Below are positions 52,841 to 62,225 of a stretch of 64,000 nt of DNA, piece after piece. The stretch is from the NCBI RefSeq assembly GCF_018069895.1, contig NZ_JAGQDH010000002.1, positions 124,001 to 188,000 on the forward strand, in the 5' to 3' direction. The stretch is from Roseovarius autotrophicus. GTDB taxonomy: Bacteria > Pseudomonadota > Alphaproteobacteria > Rhodobacterales > Rhodobacteraceae. The notes under the pieces are model-generated. The model did not search any database. It saw nothing but the letters and a program-made list of their open reading frames with translations, and was not told the DNA's origin. The first letter of the stretch is position 1, and each line of letters opens with the position of its first letter. A program made the translations under genes and the position numbers.

Positions 52841-53707
52841 ATGGCAAGCTACGACGATCGCGACGGCAAGATCTGGATGGATGGCAAGCTCATCGAATGG
52901 CGCGATGCCAATGTACATATCCTCACCCATGCGCTGCATTATGCAAGCTCGGTCTTCGAAGGCGAGCGGTGCTATGACGGCAAGGTGTTCAAGAGCCGCG
53001 CCCATTCCGAACGCCTGCTGAAATCGGGTGAGTTGATGGATATGCCGATCCCCTACACGGTGGACGAGATCGAGGCCGCCAAGCGTGCGGTGCTCGAGGC
53101 CAATGGCCTCACCAATGCCTATCTGCGCGTCGTCGCCTTCCGTGGCGCAGGCGAGGATATGGGCGTCGCCGCCGCGCGCAATCCGATCCGCATGGCCGTG
53201 ACCGCCTGGGAATGGGGCAATTACTATGGCGACGCCAAGATGAAGGGCGCGAAACTCGACATCGCCAAATGGAAGCGCCCCAGCCCCGAGACGATCCCCG
53301 TCGCCGCCAAGGCCGCCGGTCTCTATATGATCTGCACCATGTCCAAACACGCCGCCGAGGCCAAGGGCTGTTCGGATGCCATGTTCCTCGATTATCGCGG
53401 CTATGTGGCCGAGGCGACCGGCGCCAACATCTTTTTCGTCAAGGACGGTGAGGTGCACACGCCGCTGGCGGATGCAATCCTGAACGGTCTCACGCGCCAG
53501 ACGGTCATCGGCATGCTCAAGGATCGCCAGATCAAGGTGCACGAGCGCCACATCATGCCCGAGGAACTCGAAGGGTTCGAACAATGCTGGCTGACCGGAT
53601 CGGCGGCGGAGGTGACACCCGTGGGCCAGATCGGCGATTACACCTTTGAGGTGGGCGCCCTGACGCGCGAGGTCTCGCAGGCCTACGAGGCGCTCGTGCG
53701 CGCCTGA
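52841..53707 (+). CDS. ilvE: Branched-chain amino-acid aminotransferase
   Basis: 288 residues, PLP fold type IV. HALHYASSVFEGERCYDGKVFK is the N-terminal block, the PLP lysine is Lys 157 (VAAKAAGLYM), and DAMFLDYRGYVAEATGANIFFVKDG and the closing LTGSAAEVTPVGQIG give the family signature. It exchanges amino groups between glutamate and the keto acids of Leu, Ile and Val. AAGAAGGTGAACC gives the ribosome site. It diverges from petP. Confidence 0.95.
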   Translation: MASYDDRDGKIWMDGKLIEWRDANVHILTHALHYASSVFEGERCYDGKVFKSRAHSERLLKSGELMDMPIPYTVDEIEAAKRAVLEANGLTNAYLRVVAFRGAGEDMGVAAARNPIRMAVTAWEWGNYYGDAKMKGAKLDIAKWKRPSPETIPVAAKAAGLYMICTMSKHAAEAKGCSDAMFLDYRGYVAEATGANIFFVKDGEVHTPLADAILNGLTRQTVIGMLKDRQIKVHERHIMPEELEGFEQCWLTGSAAEVTPVGQIGDYTFEVGALTREVSQAYEALVRA

Positions 53708-53779
53708 CTGGTCAAACCCCACGGGACGCGCCGCCACTGTGGACCGTGCTGTGGGGCGAGATGTCGCCGATCGGGCTGC

Positions 53780-54107
53780 GCCCGCCATGGCGTGGCGGTC
53801 ATCATTGAGGATCGCCACCAGCCATCGGCCCGCAATCGCGAAAATAATCGTCCGCGCCAGATGCCCCCAGTCATCGCATGGCGAATTCGCCGCAGCCGGG
53901 CGAAATGTGCCGCACTCCGGCTACGGGCCGTTCGCGCTTGATGTGGATGAATGGGCGACCGGTGAATCTGACGCCCAGAAGCACCGGAAAGGAGGCGAGC
54001 CAATAGCCGATATTGTAGACGCTCAACCATCGACCGCCGGCCGGCGGAATGGAAGGGCGCGCATCGCCTCGCCCCCGGCACCGGATCAGAGGCGAAAAAT
54101 GCCGGGA
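53780..54107 (-). pseudogene. Possible frameshifted remnant of a small membrane-protein gene
   Basis: The 400 bases between the ilvE and rhomboid stops hold no intact gene. Two minus-strand frames in tandem read as hydrophobic protein. The first (about 53871-54040) includes NIGYWLASFPVLLGVRF and ends at a TGA (53871-53873). The second, one frame over, begins at the same place and includes DDWGHLARTIIFAIAGRWLVAIL (about 53806-53876). Neither has a convincing start. A single frameshift would join them. The first frame is also in phase with the rhomboid gene after its TAA, which is probably chance. Family not recognised. Confidence 0.3.
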
Positions 54108-54788
54108 TTACTCGTGCCGCAGCCGCGCGACGAGCCGCGCCCAGCCACCGGGGATGAGCGGCACCGAGGCCACAAACCCGGCGGCAAACCCCGTCACATC
54201 GGCGACCCATGTGGGCGCGGCGCCGAAGAGCAGCGCAAACACCAGTTGCAGCCCCATCAGCACGCCGATGAGGGTGAAGGCCCGCGCCTGATTGGCGCCA
54301 AGCTGGCCAAGGCGCAACCACATCACATAGGTGAAACCGCCAATAAGGCCGTAGACGCCGGGAAACGCCCCGATAAGCCATGGCTGCTGGCCGGGCAGGG
54401 CGGCGTAGGCGACCGCGCCCGCCACGGTGGAAATGGCGAAAAGCACCAGCACCGCCCAGTGCCGGAACGTCCCGGACAGGAACTTGCCGAGTGCCAGCAG
54501 AAGCACGCCGGCGAACAGCGCATGGGTAAAGCTGCCATGGACGAAGGCATAGGTGACAAGGCGGCGGACATGCTCCACGGGATATTGCCCGGTCTCGATC
54601 ATCCAGCGCAGGATCTCGGTGTGAAAGCCGTAATCCTCGATAGCGCCTGCGCGCCAGCCCACGGCCCCCGGCCCGCCGACAAGGCCCCGCGCTCCCAGTG
54701 AAAATGTCGCCTCGACCCCGATGATGACCAAAAACAGCACCAGTGCAAAGGGCGGCAGGGGGTTGAGGGGGCTGGGATCGTCGCGCAT
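54108..54788 (-). CDS. Rhomboid-fold membrane protein, catalytically inactive-looking
   Basis: 226 residues with six predicted membrane segments and the rhomboid layout. TM2 has HGSFTHAL (His 84, His 89). The loop before the catalytic helix reads [12 protein letters not shown]: the GxSG serine position is Tyr 146. The histidine of the last helix (normally AHxxGF) is Asp 197 in [12 protein letters not shown]. So both residues of the Ser-His dyad are missing. It may act as a pseudoprotease that binds membrane clients, as iRhoms do (inference by analogy). The ATG at 54788 follows AAGGAGAG; a frame to 54851 is longer. Confidence 0.82.
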   Translation of the reverse strand: MRDDPSPLNPLPPFALVLFLVIIGVEATFSLGARGLVGGPGAVGWRAGAIEDYGFHTEILRWMIETGQYPVEHVRRLVTYAFVHGSFTHALFAGVLLLALGKFLSGTFRHWAVLVLFAISTVAGAVAYAALPGQQPWLIGAFPGVYGLIGGFTYVMWLRLGQLGANQARAFTLIGVLMGLQLVFALLFGAAPTWVADVTGFAAGFVASVPLIPGGWARLVARLRHE

Positions 54789-54862
54789 GGCCGCTCTCCT
54801 TGACGGGACATGGCGGCATGGGTAAGCGAGGCGGGCAGAGAAATCCACCACGGAGTGAGCCT

Positions 54863-55891
54863 ATGACCGAGGCGGCCTTTACCCCGCGCGTCTTTTCGGG
54901 AATCCAGCCCTCGGGCAACCTGCATCTGGGCAATTACCTGGGTGCGCTCAAGCGTTTCGCCGAGGCGCAGGAGCAGGGCATCGAGACGCTTTATTGCATG
55001 GTGGACCTGCACGCCGTCACCGTCTGGCAGGAGCCCGCGGACCTTGCGCGCGCCACGCGCGAGCTGGCTGCGGGCTTCATCGCCTCTGGGCTCGATCCCG
55101 CGCGCTCGATCCTGTTCAACCAGAGCCAGGTGGCCGAGCACAGCCAGTTGGCCTGGGTGTTCAATTGCGTCGCGCGCATGGGATGGATGCAGCGGATGAC
55201 CCAGTTCAAGGACAAGGCGGGCAAGAACGCGCAGAACGCCTCGCTTGGCCTCTTCGCCTATCCGGCGCTGATGGCCGCCGATATCCTAGCCTATCACGCC
55301 ACCCATGTGCCGGTGGGCGAAGACCAGAAACAGCATATCGAGCTCACGCGCGACATCGCCATGAAATTCAACCACGATTACGGGGTGGAATTCTTTCCGG
55401 TCCCCGAGCCGGTGATCGAGGGCGCGGGCACGCGGGTGATGTCCTTGCGCGACGGGACCAAGAAGATGTCGAAATCCGATTCCTCGGACATGAGCCGGAT
55501 CAACCTGACCGACGATGCTGACACGATCTCGAAAAAGATCCGCAAGGCCAAGACCGACCCCGAACCGCTGCCCTCCGAAGTCGGGGGACTGGAGAACCGA
55601 CCCGAGGCGCGCAACCTTGTCAATATCTACGCGGCGCTTGCAGATATGAGCGTGGATCAGGTCATGGCCGAGGCGGGCGACATGGCGTTTTCCGAGTTCA
55701 AGCCGCGGCTGGCCGATCTGGCGGTGGCGCGTCTTGCGCCGATCTCGGCGGAAATGGCGCGGCTGATGCAGGATCAGGCCGAGATCGACCGCATTCTCGC
55801 CGACGGCGCGATGCGCGCCCGCGCCATCGCCGCCCCGATCCTCGACCAGACCTACGCGATCATGGGCATGGTCGGCGCGCGGCGGGGGTAA
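54863..55891 (+). CDS. trpS: Tryptophanyl-tRNA synthetase
   Basis: 342 residues of class I. The HIGH-type motif is HLGN (about 21-24) in [14 protein letters not shown], and KMSKS is in [15 protein letters not shown]. Tryptophan pocket segments VDLHAVTV and [24 protein letters not shown] are clear. It charges tRNA-Trp. GGAG before the ATG at 54863 decides the start. It diverges from the rhomboid gene, 74 bases away. Confidence 0.97.
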   Translation: MTEAAFTPRVFSGIQPSGNLHLGNYLGALKRFAEAQEQGIETLYCMVDLHAVTVWQEPADLARATRELAAGFIASGLDPARSILFNQSQVAEHSQLAWVFNCVARMGWMQRMTQFKDKAGKNAQNASLGLFAYPALMAADILAYHATHVPVGEDQKQHIELTRDIAMKFNHDYGVEFFPVPEPVIEGAGTRVMSLRDGTKKMSKSDSSDMSRINLTDDADTISKKIRKAKTDPEPLPSEVGGLENRPEARNLVNIYAALADMSVDQVMAEAGDMAFSEFKPRLADLAVARLAPISAEMARLMQDQAEIDRILADGAMRARAIAAPILDQTYAIMGMVGARRG

Positions 55892-55917
55892 GGGGGCTGT
55901 CCTGCTGCGCCTCGCCA

Positions 55918-55938
55918 CCCTCGGGCTTGTCCCGAGGG
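55918..55938. repeat. REP-like palindrome after trpS
   Basis: Eight-base arms (CCCTCGGG / CCCGAGGG) with a five-base loop. CTCGGG-CTTG-TCCCGAG palindromes are, from memory, scattered widely in alphaproteobacterial intergenic DNA. It may also act as the trpS terminator. Confidence 0.45.
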
Positions 55939-56059
55939 CCTCATGAGTGCTGGGAGATCCCTGTCAACGAACGCGGCCATCTCGTCGGGTGAGCGCGATA
56001 TCGGCGAAAGATTTCTGCCCTTGTGGGTGTGACGGGGATGGTGGGCAGGACTGCGCACC

Positions 56060-56653
56060 CTACGCTTCTCCTGATCCTAATGCCGGGCGCGGCGTCTCCA
56101 CATCCTCAAGCCAGAGCGCCCCGCTGCGATAGCCGCCCCGGATCAGCCGCCCAGGCTCGGCGATCTCGGGATAGTCGTCAGCCCAGTCCCGGTAGCGGTC
56201 ATTGGTGACGATCGGCGCGTTGAAATCGCGTGCGACGGTCAGGAGATACGTATCGGCAATCGTGCCCTTGGGCACGACCAGAACACGGTCGTCGGGCAGA
56301 CCGAGACGCTTGGCCATAATGTGATCGTCTTGATATCGGCCCGCCAGAAGGTAGCCTGCGTTGGCGTCGAAGATGACGGCGGGCGTCTGACGGCGGTCCC
56401 TGAGAAGGGCGATCACCTCGCGCAGGGTCTCGATCTGTGGGGTGTTGTCCTTCCAGTGCATGACGTTCGATCCGTCGATGAGAATCCAGTCGGGTGCCGG
56501 TGTCTTGCCGGACAAGGCCGCGCGCAGCCAAAGGATGAGCGCCGCGATTGCACAGGGCACGGCCAGCAGAATGAGATCGCCATAACCGGGCATCAAAAGC
56601 GCCACGGCAATGCCTGCCAGAGACACAAGGAGGATCAGGAGCGGAACAACCAT
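56060..56653 (-). CDS. Membrane-anchored NYN/Zc3h12a-like ribonuclease domain protein
   Basis: 197 residues. Two hydrophobic segments (about 1-20 and 26-46) anchor the protein, then a PIN-like NYN domain (about 55-175). Acidic residues expected at the metal site are present: Asp 60 and Asn 63 (LIDGSNVMHW), Asp 96 (VIFDANAGY), Asp 134 (TIADTYLLTVA) and Asn 151-Asp 152 (IVTNDRYRDW). Domains of this kind, including Regnase (Zc3h12a), cut RNA. The combination with two membrane spans suggests RNA cleavage at the membrane. No toxin-antitoxin partner is adjacent. The start at 56653 gives a hydrophobic N-terminus at once. Confidence 0.72.
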   Translation of the reverse strand: MVVPLLILLVSLAGIAVALLMPGYGDLILLAVPCAIAALILWLRAALSGKTPAPDWILIDGSNVMHWKDNTPQIETLREVIALLRDRRQTPAVIFDANAGYLLAGRYQDDHIMAKRLGLPDDRVLVVPKGTIADTYLLTVARDFNAPIVTNDRYRDWADDYPEIAEPGRLIRGGYRSGALWLEDVETPRPALGSGEA

Positions 56654-56780
56654 GGGAGGTGTTTAGCGCGCCCGCCCCGCGGGGTGAAGCGCCCGATCCG
56701 GTCAAATCGCCAAAATGCGCCGGGAGCACCTACCTTGCTGTCGCCCGCATGGTCGGGGGTAGCCAGAACGCGATCCCCCC

Positions 56781-57755
56781 TTATCCCCGCCCATGTGGCG
56801 CGTCGTAATCCAGCACCGGGTTGATCGGGATGATCCGGTGCGGGTTCACCGTCTCGTGGCTGTAATGGTAGTGGCGCACGATCTGGTCGAAATTCACCGT
56901 CTCCTTCACGCCGGGCCATTGGTAAAGCTCGCGCAGATAGCCCCAGAGGTTCGGGTAATCGACGATGCGCTTGCGGTTGCACTTGAAGTGCAGGTGATAG
57001 ACCGGATCGAAGCGGATGAGCGTGGTGAACAGCCGCCAGTCGGCTTCGGTCAGCCGGTCGCCCATCAGATAGCGGTTCTGCCCGAGACGCTCTTCCAGCC
57101 AGTCTAGGCTGTCGAAAAGCGGGTGCACGGCGGCGTCATAGGCGGCCTGGCTTGTGGCAAAGCCGGCCTTGTAGACGCCGTTATTCACCGTGTCGTAGAT
57201 GCGTTCATTGACCGGCTCGATCTCCGCGCGCAATGCCTCGGGCCAGTAGTCATCGGTATTGCCGGTGAGGCCGTCAAAGGCGGAATTGAACATGCGGATG
57301 ATGTCGGAGCTTTCGTTGGAGACGATGGTCTCGCGCTTGGTATCCCACAGGATCGGCACGGTGACGCGGCCTGAAATCTTCGGGTCGGCCTTGAGATAGA
57401 TGTCGCGGGCGTAAGCCAGACCATAGAGTTTGTCCCCGGTCGCACCGGGGTAATCGGTTCGGAACTCCCAGCCTTCGGACAGCATGTCGGGATGCACCAC
57501 CGAGACGCCGATGTGATCCGTAAGGCCCTTGAGCGCGCGAAAGATCAGTGCGCGATGCGCCCAGGGACAGGCGAGTGCGACATAGAGGTGATAGCGCCCG
57601 CTCTCTGCCCTGAAACCGCCCTCTCCCGAGGGGCCGGGGCCGCCATCGGCGGTGATCCAGTTGCGGAACTTGGCCGTGGAGCGGACGAACTTTCCGCCCG
57701 TTGATCCGGTGTCATACCAAGTGTCTTCCCAGATGCCGTTGACGAGTTGTCCCAT
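56781..57755 (-). CDS. Glutathionyl-hydroquinone reductase (Xi-class GST)
   Basis: 324 residues of the YqjG/ECM4 family. The catalytic cysteine is Cys 63 in VALACPWAHRALIFRALKG. TVPILWDTKRETIVSNESSDIIRMFN follows in the GSH site and the C-terminal helical domain contains RYLMGDRLTEADWRLFTTLIRFDPVYHLHFKCN. The enzyme reduces glutathionyl-hydroquinones with GSH, keeping quinone adducts recyclable. Single gene; no operon partner seen. Confidence 0.93.
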   Translation of the reverse strand: MGQLVNGIWEDTWYDTGSTGGKFVRSTAKFRNWITADGGPGPSGEGGFRAESGRYHLYVALACPWAHRALIFRALKGLTDHIGVSVVHPDMLSEGWEFRTDYPGATGDKLYGLAYARDIYLKADPKISGRVTVPILWDTKRETIVSNESSDIIRMFNSAFDGLTGNTDDYWPEALRAEIEPVNERIYDTVNNGVYKAGFATSQAAYDAAVHPLFDSLDWLEERLGQNRYLMGDRLTEADWRLFTTLIRFDPVYHLHFKCNRKRIVDYPNLWGYLRELYQWPGVKETVNFDQIVRHYHYSHETVNPHRIIPINPVLDYDAPHGRG

Positions 57756-57939
57756 GCTGATGGTCCTCCTTTCCTGTCAAGGTAGGGCAGGGGCGGGCGG
57801 TGCTGTAGCCCTGGTGCCGCGCAGCAGACGTGCGGGCGTGCACAGGAGGGCGGCATCGTGTGGCCCGAACGGATAATCTTGCGTGGCAGGCAGACGTCAG
57901 GGGCAGGCCCGATGATGACAGGCACCGAGCGCGGCGGAC

Positions 57940-60183
57940 TCACAATTTCGAGCGCAGGTAATCCGTCGCGGCCTTGCGCAGGTTCTGCGTGCCGCGGGCG
58001 CGTTCTTCGTGCAGGATCGTGCGCAACTCGCCCAGATCCGTGTGGCGCAGAAGGCTCTTGACCGGGCCGATGGAGGCAGGCCGCATCGACAGCGTGCGAA
58101 ACCCGAGCGCGGCAAGGCAGGCCGCCTCGATCGGGCGCCCGGCATCCTCGCCGCAAAAGCTGAGCCGGGTGCCGAGGGTGGCGCAGCGGTAGACGATGCC
58201 TTCCAGGAAATTGAGATAACTCATGTCGAGCGTATCGTAGCGGCGGCGCACGCGCTCGTTCTCGCGGTCGGCGGCAAAGAAGAACTGCTTGAGATCGTTG
58301 CCGCCGACCGAAAGGAAATCCACCTCCTGGAAAAAGGCATCGGGCGCGAAGGCGATCGACGGCGTTTCGAGCATCGCGCCCACCTCGATCTCCGAAGGGA
58401 GCGGGTGGCCGAGGATGCGTTCGCGATCGAGTGCCTTGTCCATCTCTGCACGGGCTGCGCTATACTCGTCATACTGCGCCACGAACGGGAACATGACGCT
58501 CAGCGGACGGCCCTTGGCGGCGCGAATGAGCGCCTGAAGCTGCATCCGCATCACGCCCGGCTTTTCCAGCGCCACGCGCACCGCGCGCCATCCCATGGCC
58601 GGGTTGGGCTCGTCCGTCGGCTTCATGTAGGGCAGCACCTTGTCCGAGCCGATGTCGAGCGTGCGAAAGATCACGCGCCGGCCCCTTGCAGCGTCCATCA
58701 CGCGGGCGTAGAGCGCGCTCAACTCGGCGCGCTTGGGCATGTGGCTTCGGGTGAGGAACTGCAATTCCGTGCGGAACAGGCCCACGCCTTCGGCCCCCGA
58801 GCTTTCGAGACTGGGCAGGTCGGCCATGAGACCCGCGTTCATCTTGAGCGTGATCCGTGTTCCGCAAAGCGCCTGCGCCGGCTTGTCGCGGATCGAGGCA
58901 TATCGCTCCTGCGCCTTCGCCTGCATCGCCATCTTGTCGCGGAAGGCGGCTGTCACGGCGTCGTCGGGGCGCAGATGCACGATGCCCTGGTCGCCATCGA
59001 CAAGGATGAAATCGCCGTTGAGCGCCTCGGTGGTGATGCGCACGGCATTGATGACGAGCGGAATCGCCAGCGCGCGCGCAACGATCGCCGCATGAGAGCC
59101 GACCGCGCCTTCCTCGAGCACGATCCCGCGCAAGCCCCGCCCGTAATCGAGCAGTTCCGCCGGTCCGATGTTGCGCGCCACGAGGATGGGATCGGCGGGC
59201 ATTTCGGCACCGGTCTCTTGGCCCTGACCGGTGAGAATGCGCAACAGGCGGTTGGAAAGGTCGTCGAGATCGTGCAGCCGCTCGCGCAGATAGGCATCCG
59301 TCACCTGTGTCATGCGCGCGCGGGCGGCGGATTGTTCCTTTTCCACAGCGGCCTCGGCCGACAGGCCGCTGTCGATATTGGCCTGCATCCGACGCATCCA
59401 GCCCTTGGAATTGGCGAACATCCGGTAGGCTTCGAGAACCTCGAGCTGCTCCTTGTCGCCGTCCTGCGCCGAATTCAGCATCCGGTCCACGCCGACGCGC
59501 AGCGTCTCGACCGCCTCGTGCAGGCGCTCCATTTCGCGGGTGGGATCCTCTGCGATCGGGTTGGTGATGACGACGCGCGGCTCGTGCAGCCAGACATGGC
59601 CTTGCGCCGCGCCTTCCTGCGCGCTGCCGCCCCGCAACATCACGGGCTGGCTATGGCGTGCCTTCATCGCCGCGCCCTCGCCGGTGAAGGCGCCAAGCTC
59701 TGCCATTTCGGCCAGAACCATGGCAACCACCTCGAGCGCGTATATCTCCTCGTCGGAGAAGAGCCGCTTTTGCCTTGACTGGGTCACCAGCACGCCCAGC
59801 TTTTCGCCAAGGCGCTGGATCGGCACGCCGACGAAGGAGGAATATGCCTCTTCGCCGGTTTCCGGCATGTAGCGGAAGCCGGGCGCAGCGGGCGCATCAT
59901 CGGTGTTGATCACCGTGCCGGAGCGTGCAACGCGACCGACAAGCCCCTCGCCCAGCTTCAGGCGGGTCTGGTGCACGGATTCGGCGCGCAGACCCTCGGA
60001 GGCGCAAAGTTCAAGCGTGTTCTCGTCGCGGAAAAGGTAGATCGAGCACACCTCGGCGTGCATTTCCTCGGCGATGAGCCGAGTGATGCGGTCAAGCCGG
60101 GTCTGGCCGCCGCCCTCTTCGGCCATGATGGCGCGCAGACGCCCGAGCATCTGGCGGCTGTCGGTCCTGAACGTCTCGCTCAT
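57940..60183 (-). CDS. ptsP: Phosphoenolpyruvate-protein phosphotransferase, nitrogen PTS enzyme I
   Basis: 747 residues. An N-terminal GAF domain (about 10-160) precedes the enzyme I fold. The phosphorylated histidine is about His 364 in EGAVGSHAAIVARALAIPLV. The PEP-binding domain contains GVGLFRTELQFLTR, FRTLDIGSDKVLPY, VGAMLETPSIAF, SVGGNDLKQFFFAADRENE and the catalytic Cys of LSFCGEDAG. The GAF plus EI layout defines PtsP, first enzyme of PTS-Ntr, which senses nitrogen/carbon balance. ATG at 60183 is preferred; 60204 is possible. It follows lysC by 60 bases. Confidence 0.96.
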   Translation of the reverse strand: MSETFRTDSRQMLGRLRAIMAEEGGGQTRLDRITRLIAEEMHAEVCSIYLFRDENTLELCASEGLRAESVHQTRLKLGEGLVGRVARSGTVINTDDAPAAPGFRYMPETGEEAYSSFVGVPIQRLGEKLGVLVTQSRQKRLFSDEEIYALEVVAMVLAEMAELGAFTGEGAAMKARHSQPVMLRGGSAQEGAAQGHVWLHEPRVVITNPIAEDPTREMERLHEAVETLRVGVDRMLNSAQDGDKEQLEVLEAYRMFANSKGWMRRMQANIDSGLSAEAAVEKEQSAARARMTQVTDAYLRERLHDLDDLSNRLLRILTGQGQETGAEMPADPILVARNIGPAELLDYGRGLRGIVLEEGAVGSHAAIVARALAIPLVINAVRITTEALNGDFILVDGDQGIVHLRPDDAVTAAFRDKMAMQAKAQERYASIRDKPAQALCGTRITLKMNAGLMADLPSLESSGAEGVGLFRTELQFLTRSHMPKRAELSALYARVMDAARGRRVIFRTLDIGSDKVLPYMKPTDEPNPAMGWRAVRVALEKPGVMRMQLQALIRAAKGRPLSVMFPFVAQYDEYSAARAEMDKALDRERILGHPLPSEIEVGAMLETPSIAFAPDAFFQEVDFLSVGGNDLKQFFFAADRENERVRRRYDTLDMSYLNFLEGIVYRCATLGTRLSFCGEDAGRPIEAACLAALGFRTLSMRPASIGPVKSLLRHTDLGELRTILHEERARGTQNLRKAATDYLRSKL

Positions 60184-60243
60184 TGCGGCTGTCCCCAGAT
60201 CCATCGTGTCGCGGACATGTCCGGACCCGACACCATGCCGGGA

Positions 60244-61482
60244 TCAGGCGGCCTTGTCCAACCCGAAGGCATCATGCAGCGCCTGCACCGCAAGTTCCAT
60301 GTATTTCCGGTCGATCAGCACGGAAATCTTGATCTCGGAGGTTGCAATCACCTTGATGTTGATTCCTTCATCACTGAGCGTCTTGAACATTTTCGCGGCA
60401 ACGCCCGATTGCGAGCGCATGCCGATGCCGACGGCAGAGACCTTGGCCACCTCGGTATCGGCGATGAGGTCGTGATAGTTGATGTGCCCCGCCGCCTTGG
60501 CCTCGCTCAGCGCCTTCTCTGCCCGTTTCACCTGATCGGTGGGGCATGAAAAGGTCATGTCGGTGCGGCCCTCTTCGGCGATGTTCTGGATGATCATGTC
60601 CACATTCACCCCTGCCTCGGCCAGCGGGCCAAAGATCGCCGCGGCGATGCCGGGGCGGTCGGCGACCGAGACGAGCGTCATCTTCGCCTCTTCGCGGGAA
60701 TAGGCGATCCCGCTTACCACGTTCGATTCCATGATTTCCTCCTCGGCGCAGACGAGCGTGCCGGCCTCATCAGATGGTTCCTCGAAACTGCTGAGCACGC
60801 GCAGTTTCACGTTATAGCGCATCGCCAGTTCCACCGATCGGGTCTGGAGCACTTTGGCCCCGAGCGAGGCCAGCTCCAGCATTTCCTCGAAGGCGATGCG
60901 GTCAAGCTTGCGGGCCTTGTCGCTGATGCGCGGGTCGGTGGTATAGACCCCGTCCACATCGGTGTAGATGTCGCAGCGCTCGGCGTCGAAGGCGGCGGCA
61001 AAGGCCACGGCCGTGGTGTCCGACCCGCCACGCCCGAGCGTGGTGATGCGGCCTTCGGGGCTGATGCCCTGAAAGCCTGCCACCACGGCCACGCGCATGC
61101 CTTCCGCGAACTTGGCGGTGATGTTGTCCGTGGGGATTTCCTCGATCCGGGCGGCGGAATGGGCTGAATTGGTCCTCAGCGGCACCTGCCAGCCCTGCCA
61201 GCTGCGCGCGGGGATATCCATTTCCTGCAACACCAGCGCCATGAGGCCGGCGGTGACGTTTTCGCCCGAACTTACCACCGCGTCGTATTCGCGCGCGTCG
61301 TGGAGGGGAGAGATTTCCCCCACCCAGCCCACAAGCTCGTTGGTCTTGCCCGCCATGGCCGAGACGATGACGATGACATCATAGCCCTTGGCCACCTCGA
61401 CGCCGACGCGCTTGGCGGCGCGGCGGATGCGATCTGTGTTGGCAACCGAGGTGCCGCCGAATTTCATCACGAGAACGGGCAT
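60244..61482 (-). CDS. lysC: Aspartate kinase
   Basis: 412 residues. The kinase core starts with VMKFGGTSVAN and contains SSGENVTAGLMALVL, GRGGSDTTAVAFAAAF and the YTDVDGVYTTDPRI block. Two ACT domains follow (about 265-405; VADRPGIAAAIFGPLAEAGVNVDMIIQN and VGIGMRSQSGVAAKMFKTLSDEGINIKVI), the site of lysine/threonine feedback. It starts the aspartate family pathway; thrC is elsewhere in the window. ATG at 61482 gives the standard MPVLVMKFGG start. Confidence 0.97.
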   Translation of the reverse strand: MPVLVMKFGGTSVANTDRIRRAAKRVGVEVAKGYDVIVIVSAMAGKTNELVGWVGEISPLHDAREYDAVVSSGENVTAGLMALVLQEMDIPARSWQGWQVPLRTNSAHSAARIEEIPTDNITAKFAEGMRVAVVAGFQGISPEGRITTLGRGGSDTTAVAFAAAFDAERCDIYTDVDGVYTTDPRISDKARKLDRIAFEEMLELASLGAKVLQTRSVELAMRYNVKLRVLSSFEEPSDEAGTLVCAEEEIMESNVVSGIAYSREEAKMTLVSVADRPGIAAAIFGPLAEAGVNVDMIIQNIAEEGRTDMTFSCPTDQVKRAEKALSEAKAAGHINYHDLIADTEVAKVSAVGIGMRSQSGVAAKMFKTLSDEGINIKVIATSEIKISVLIDRKYMELAVQALHDAFGLDKAA

Positions 61483-61569
61483 GGGCGCGATCCTGAGCGG
61501 GAATTTCGCGCGCGGTTTACGCTCGGGCAGGCGCGGGTGCAAGGGGGGCAGTCATCCGTGCGCCCGCTC

Positions 61570-62217
61570 TCAATAGGGATGCGCGCGCCCGTCCCATGTC
61601 TCAAAACAGCCTGTCGAGGCGGGGCCGAGCGCGGCGAAACGCGCGATCAGGCCGTGGGCGGCCTCGGTCACCGAAATCTCGGCCGCCGCCCCGCCCATGT
61701 CGGTGCGCACCCAGCCGGGGTGATAGATGCCCACTGAAATGCCCTCCGGCGCGAGATCGGCGGCAAGGTTGCGCCCGAGATTGAGCGCGGCGGCCTTGGA
61801 GGCGCGGTAGATGTAGCTGCCGCCCGGTGCCCGGGTGTGGCTGGCCATCTGGCTGGAAATGATGGCGATCTTCGCCGCTTCCGCCGTGCGCAGGTTGGGC
61901 AGGAGCGTCTGCACGGTGAGGAACACGCCGGTGACGTTGGTGGCTAGGCTCTCGGCCCACATCGCCGCCGGATAGCCGGTATCGAGGCTCTGGCCCTTGT
62001 CGGGATAGATGCCTGCATTGCAGATCAGCAGATCGACCGGACGCGCGCCGACATGCGCGGCGAGTGCCGTGAATTCCTCGGGCCGCGTCACGTCGAGCGC
62101 CACAAGATCGCCGCCGCCCCTGCGCCCGGTGCCGGTGACCTCGTGGCCCTCTGCGCGGAAGCGCGCCGCAAGTTCCGCGCCGATGCCGCGCGACGCGCCG
62201 GTGATGACGATATGCAT
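61570..62217 (-). CDS. Short-chain dehydrogenase/reductase
   Basis: 215 residues of the classical SDR type. The NAD(P) motif is VITGASRGIGAELAARF, with TGTGRRGGG suggesting NADP preference, then LLICNAGIYPDKG (NAG motif), the catalytic Ser in IAIISSQM and Tyr-x3-Lys in YIYRASKAAALNLGRNL. The end is typical (PGWVRTDMGG). Carbonyl-alcohol substrate unknown. Eight bases separate its start from the DUF1178 stop. Confidence 0.9.
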   Translation of the reverse strand: MHIVITGASRGIGAELAARFRAEGHEVTGTGRRGGGDLVALDVTRPEEFTALAAHVGARPVDLLICNAGIYPDKGQSLDTGYPAAMWAESLATNVTGVFLTVQTLLPNLRTAEAAKIAIISSQMASHTRAPGGSYIYRASKAAALNLGRNLAADLAPEGISVGIYHPGWVRTDMGGAAAEISVTEAAHGLIARFAALGPASTGCFETWDGRAHPY

Positions 62218-62225
62218 GGAACCTC

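Noticed and set aside
53683..54933. 416-codon minus-strand frame across the rhomboid gene and the ilvE gap
   Set aside because: It runs out of frame through the rhomboid gene and its translation is Arg/Pro-rich. Two short hydrophobic frames in the same gap fit better as a remnant.
58009..59778. 589-codon plus-strand frame opposite ptsP
   Set aside because: Antisense to a complete PtsP; composition typical of a shadow frame.
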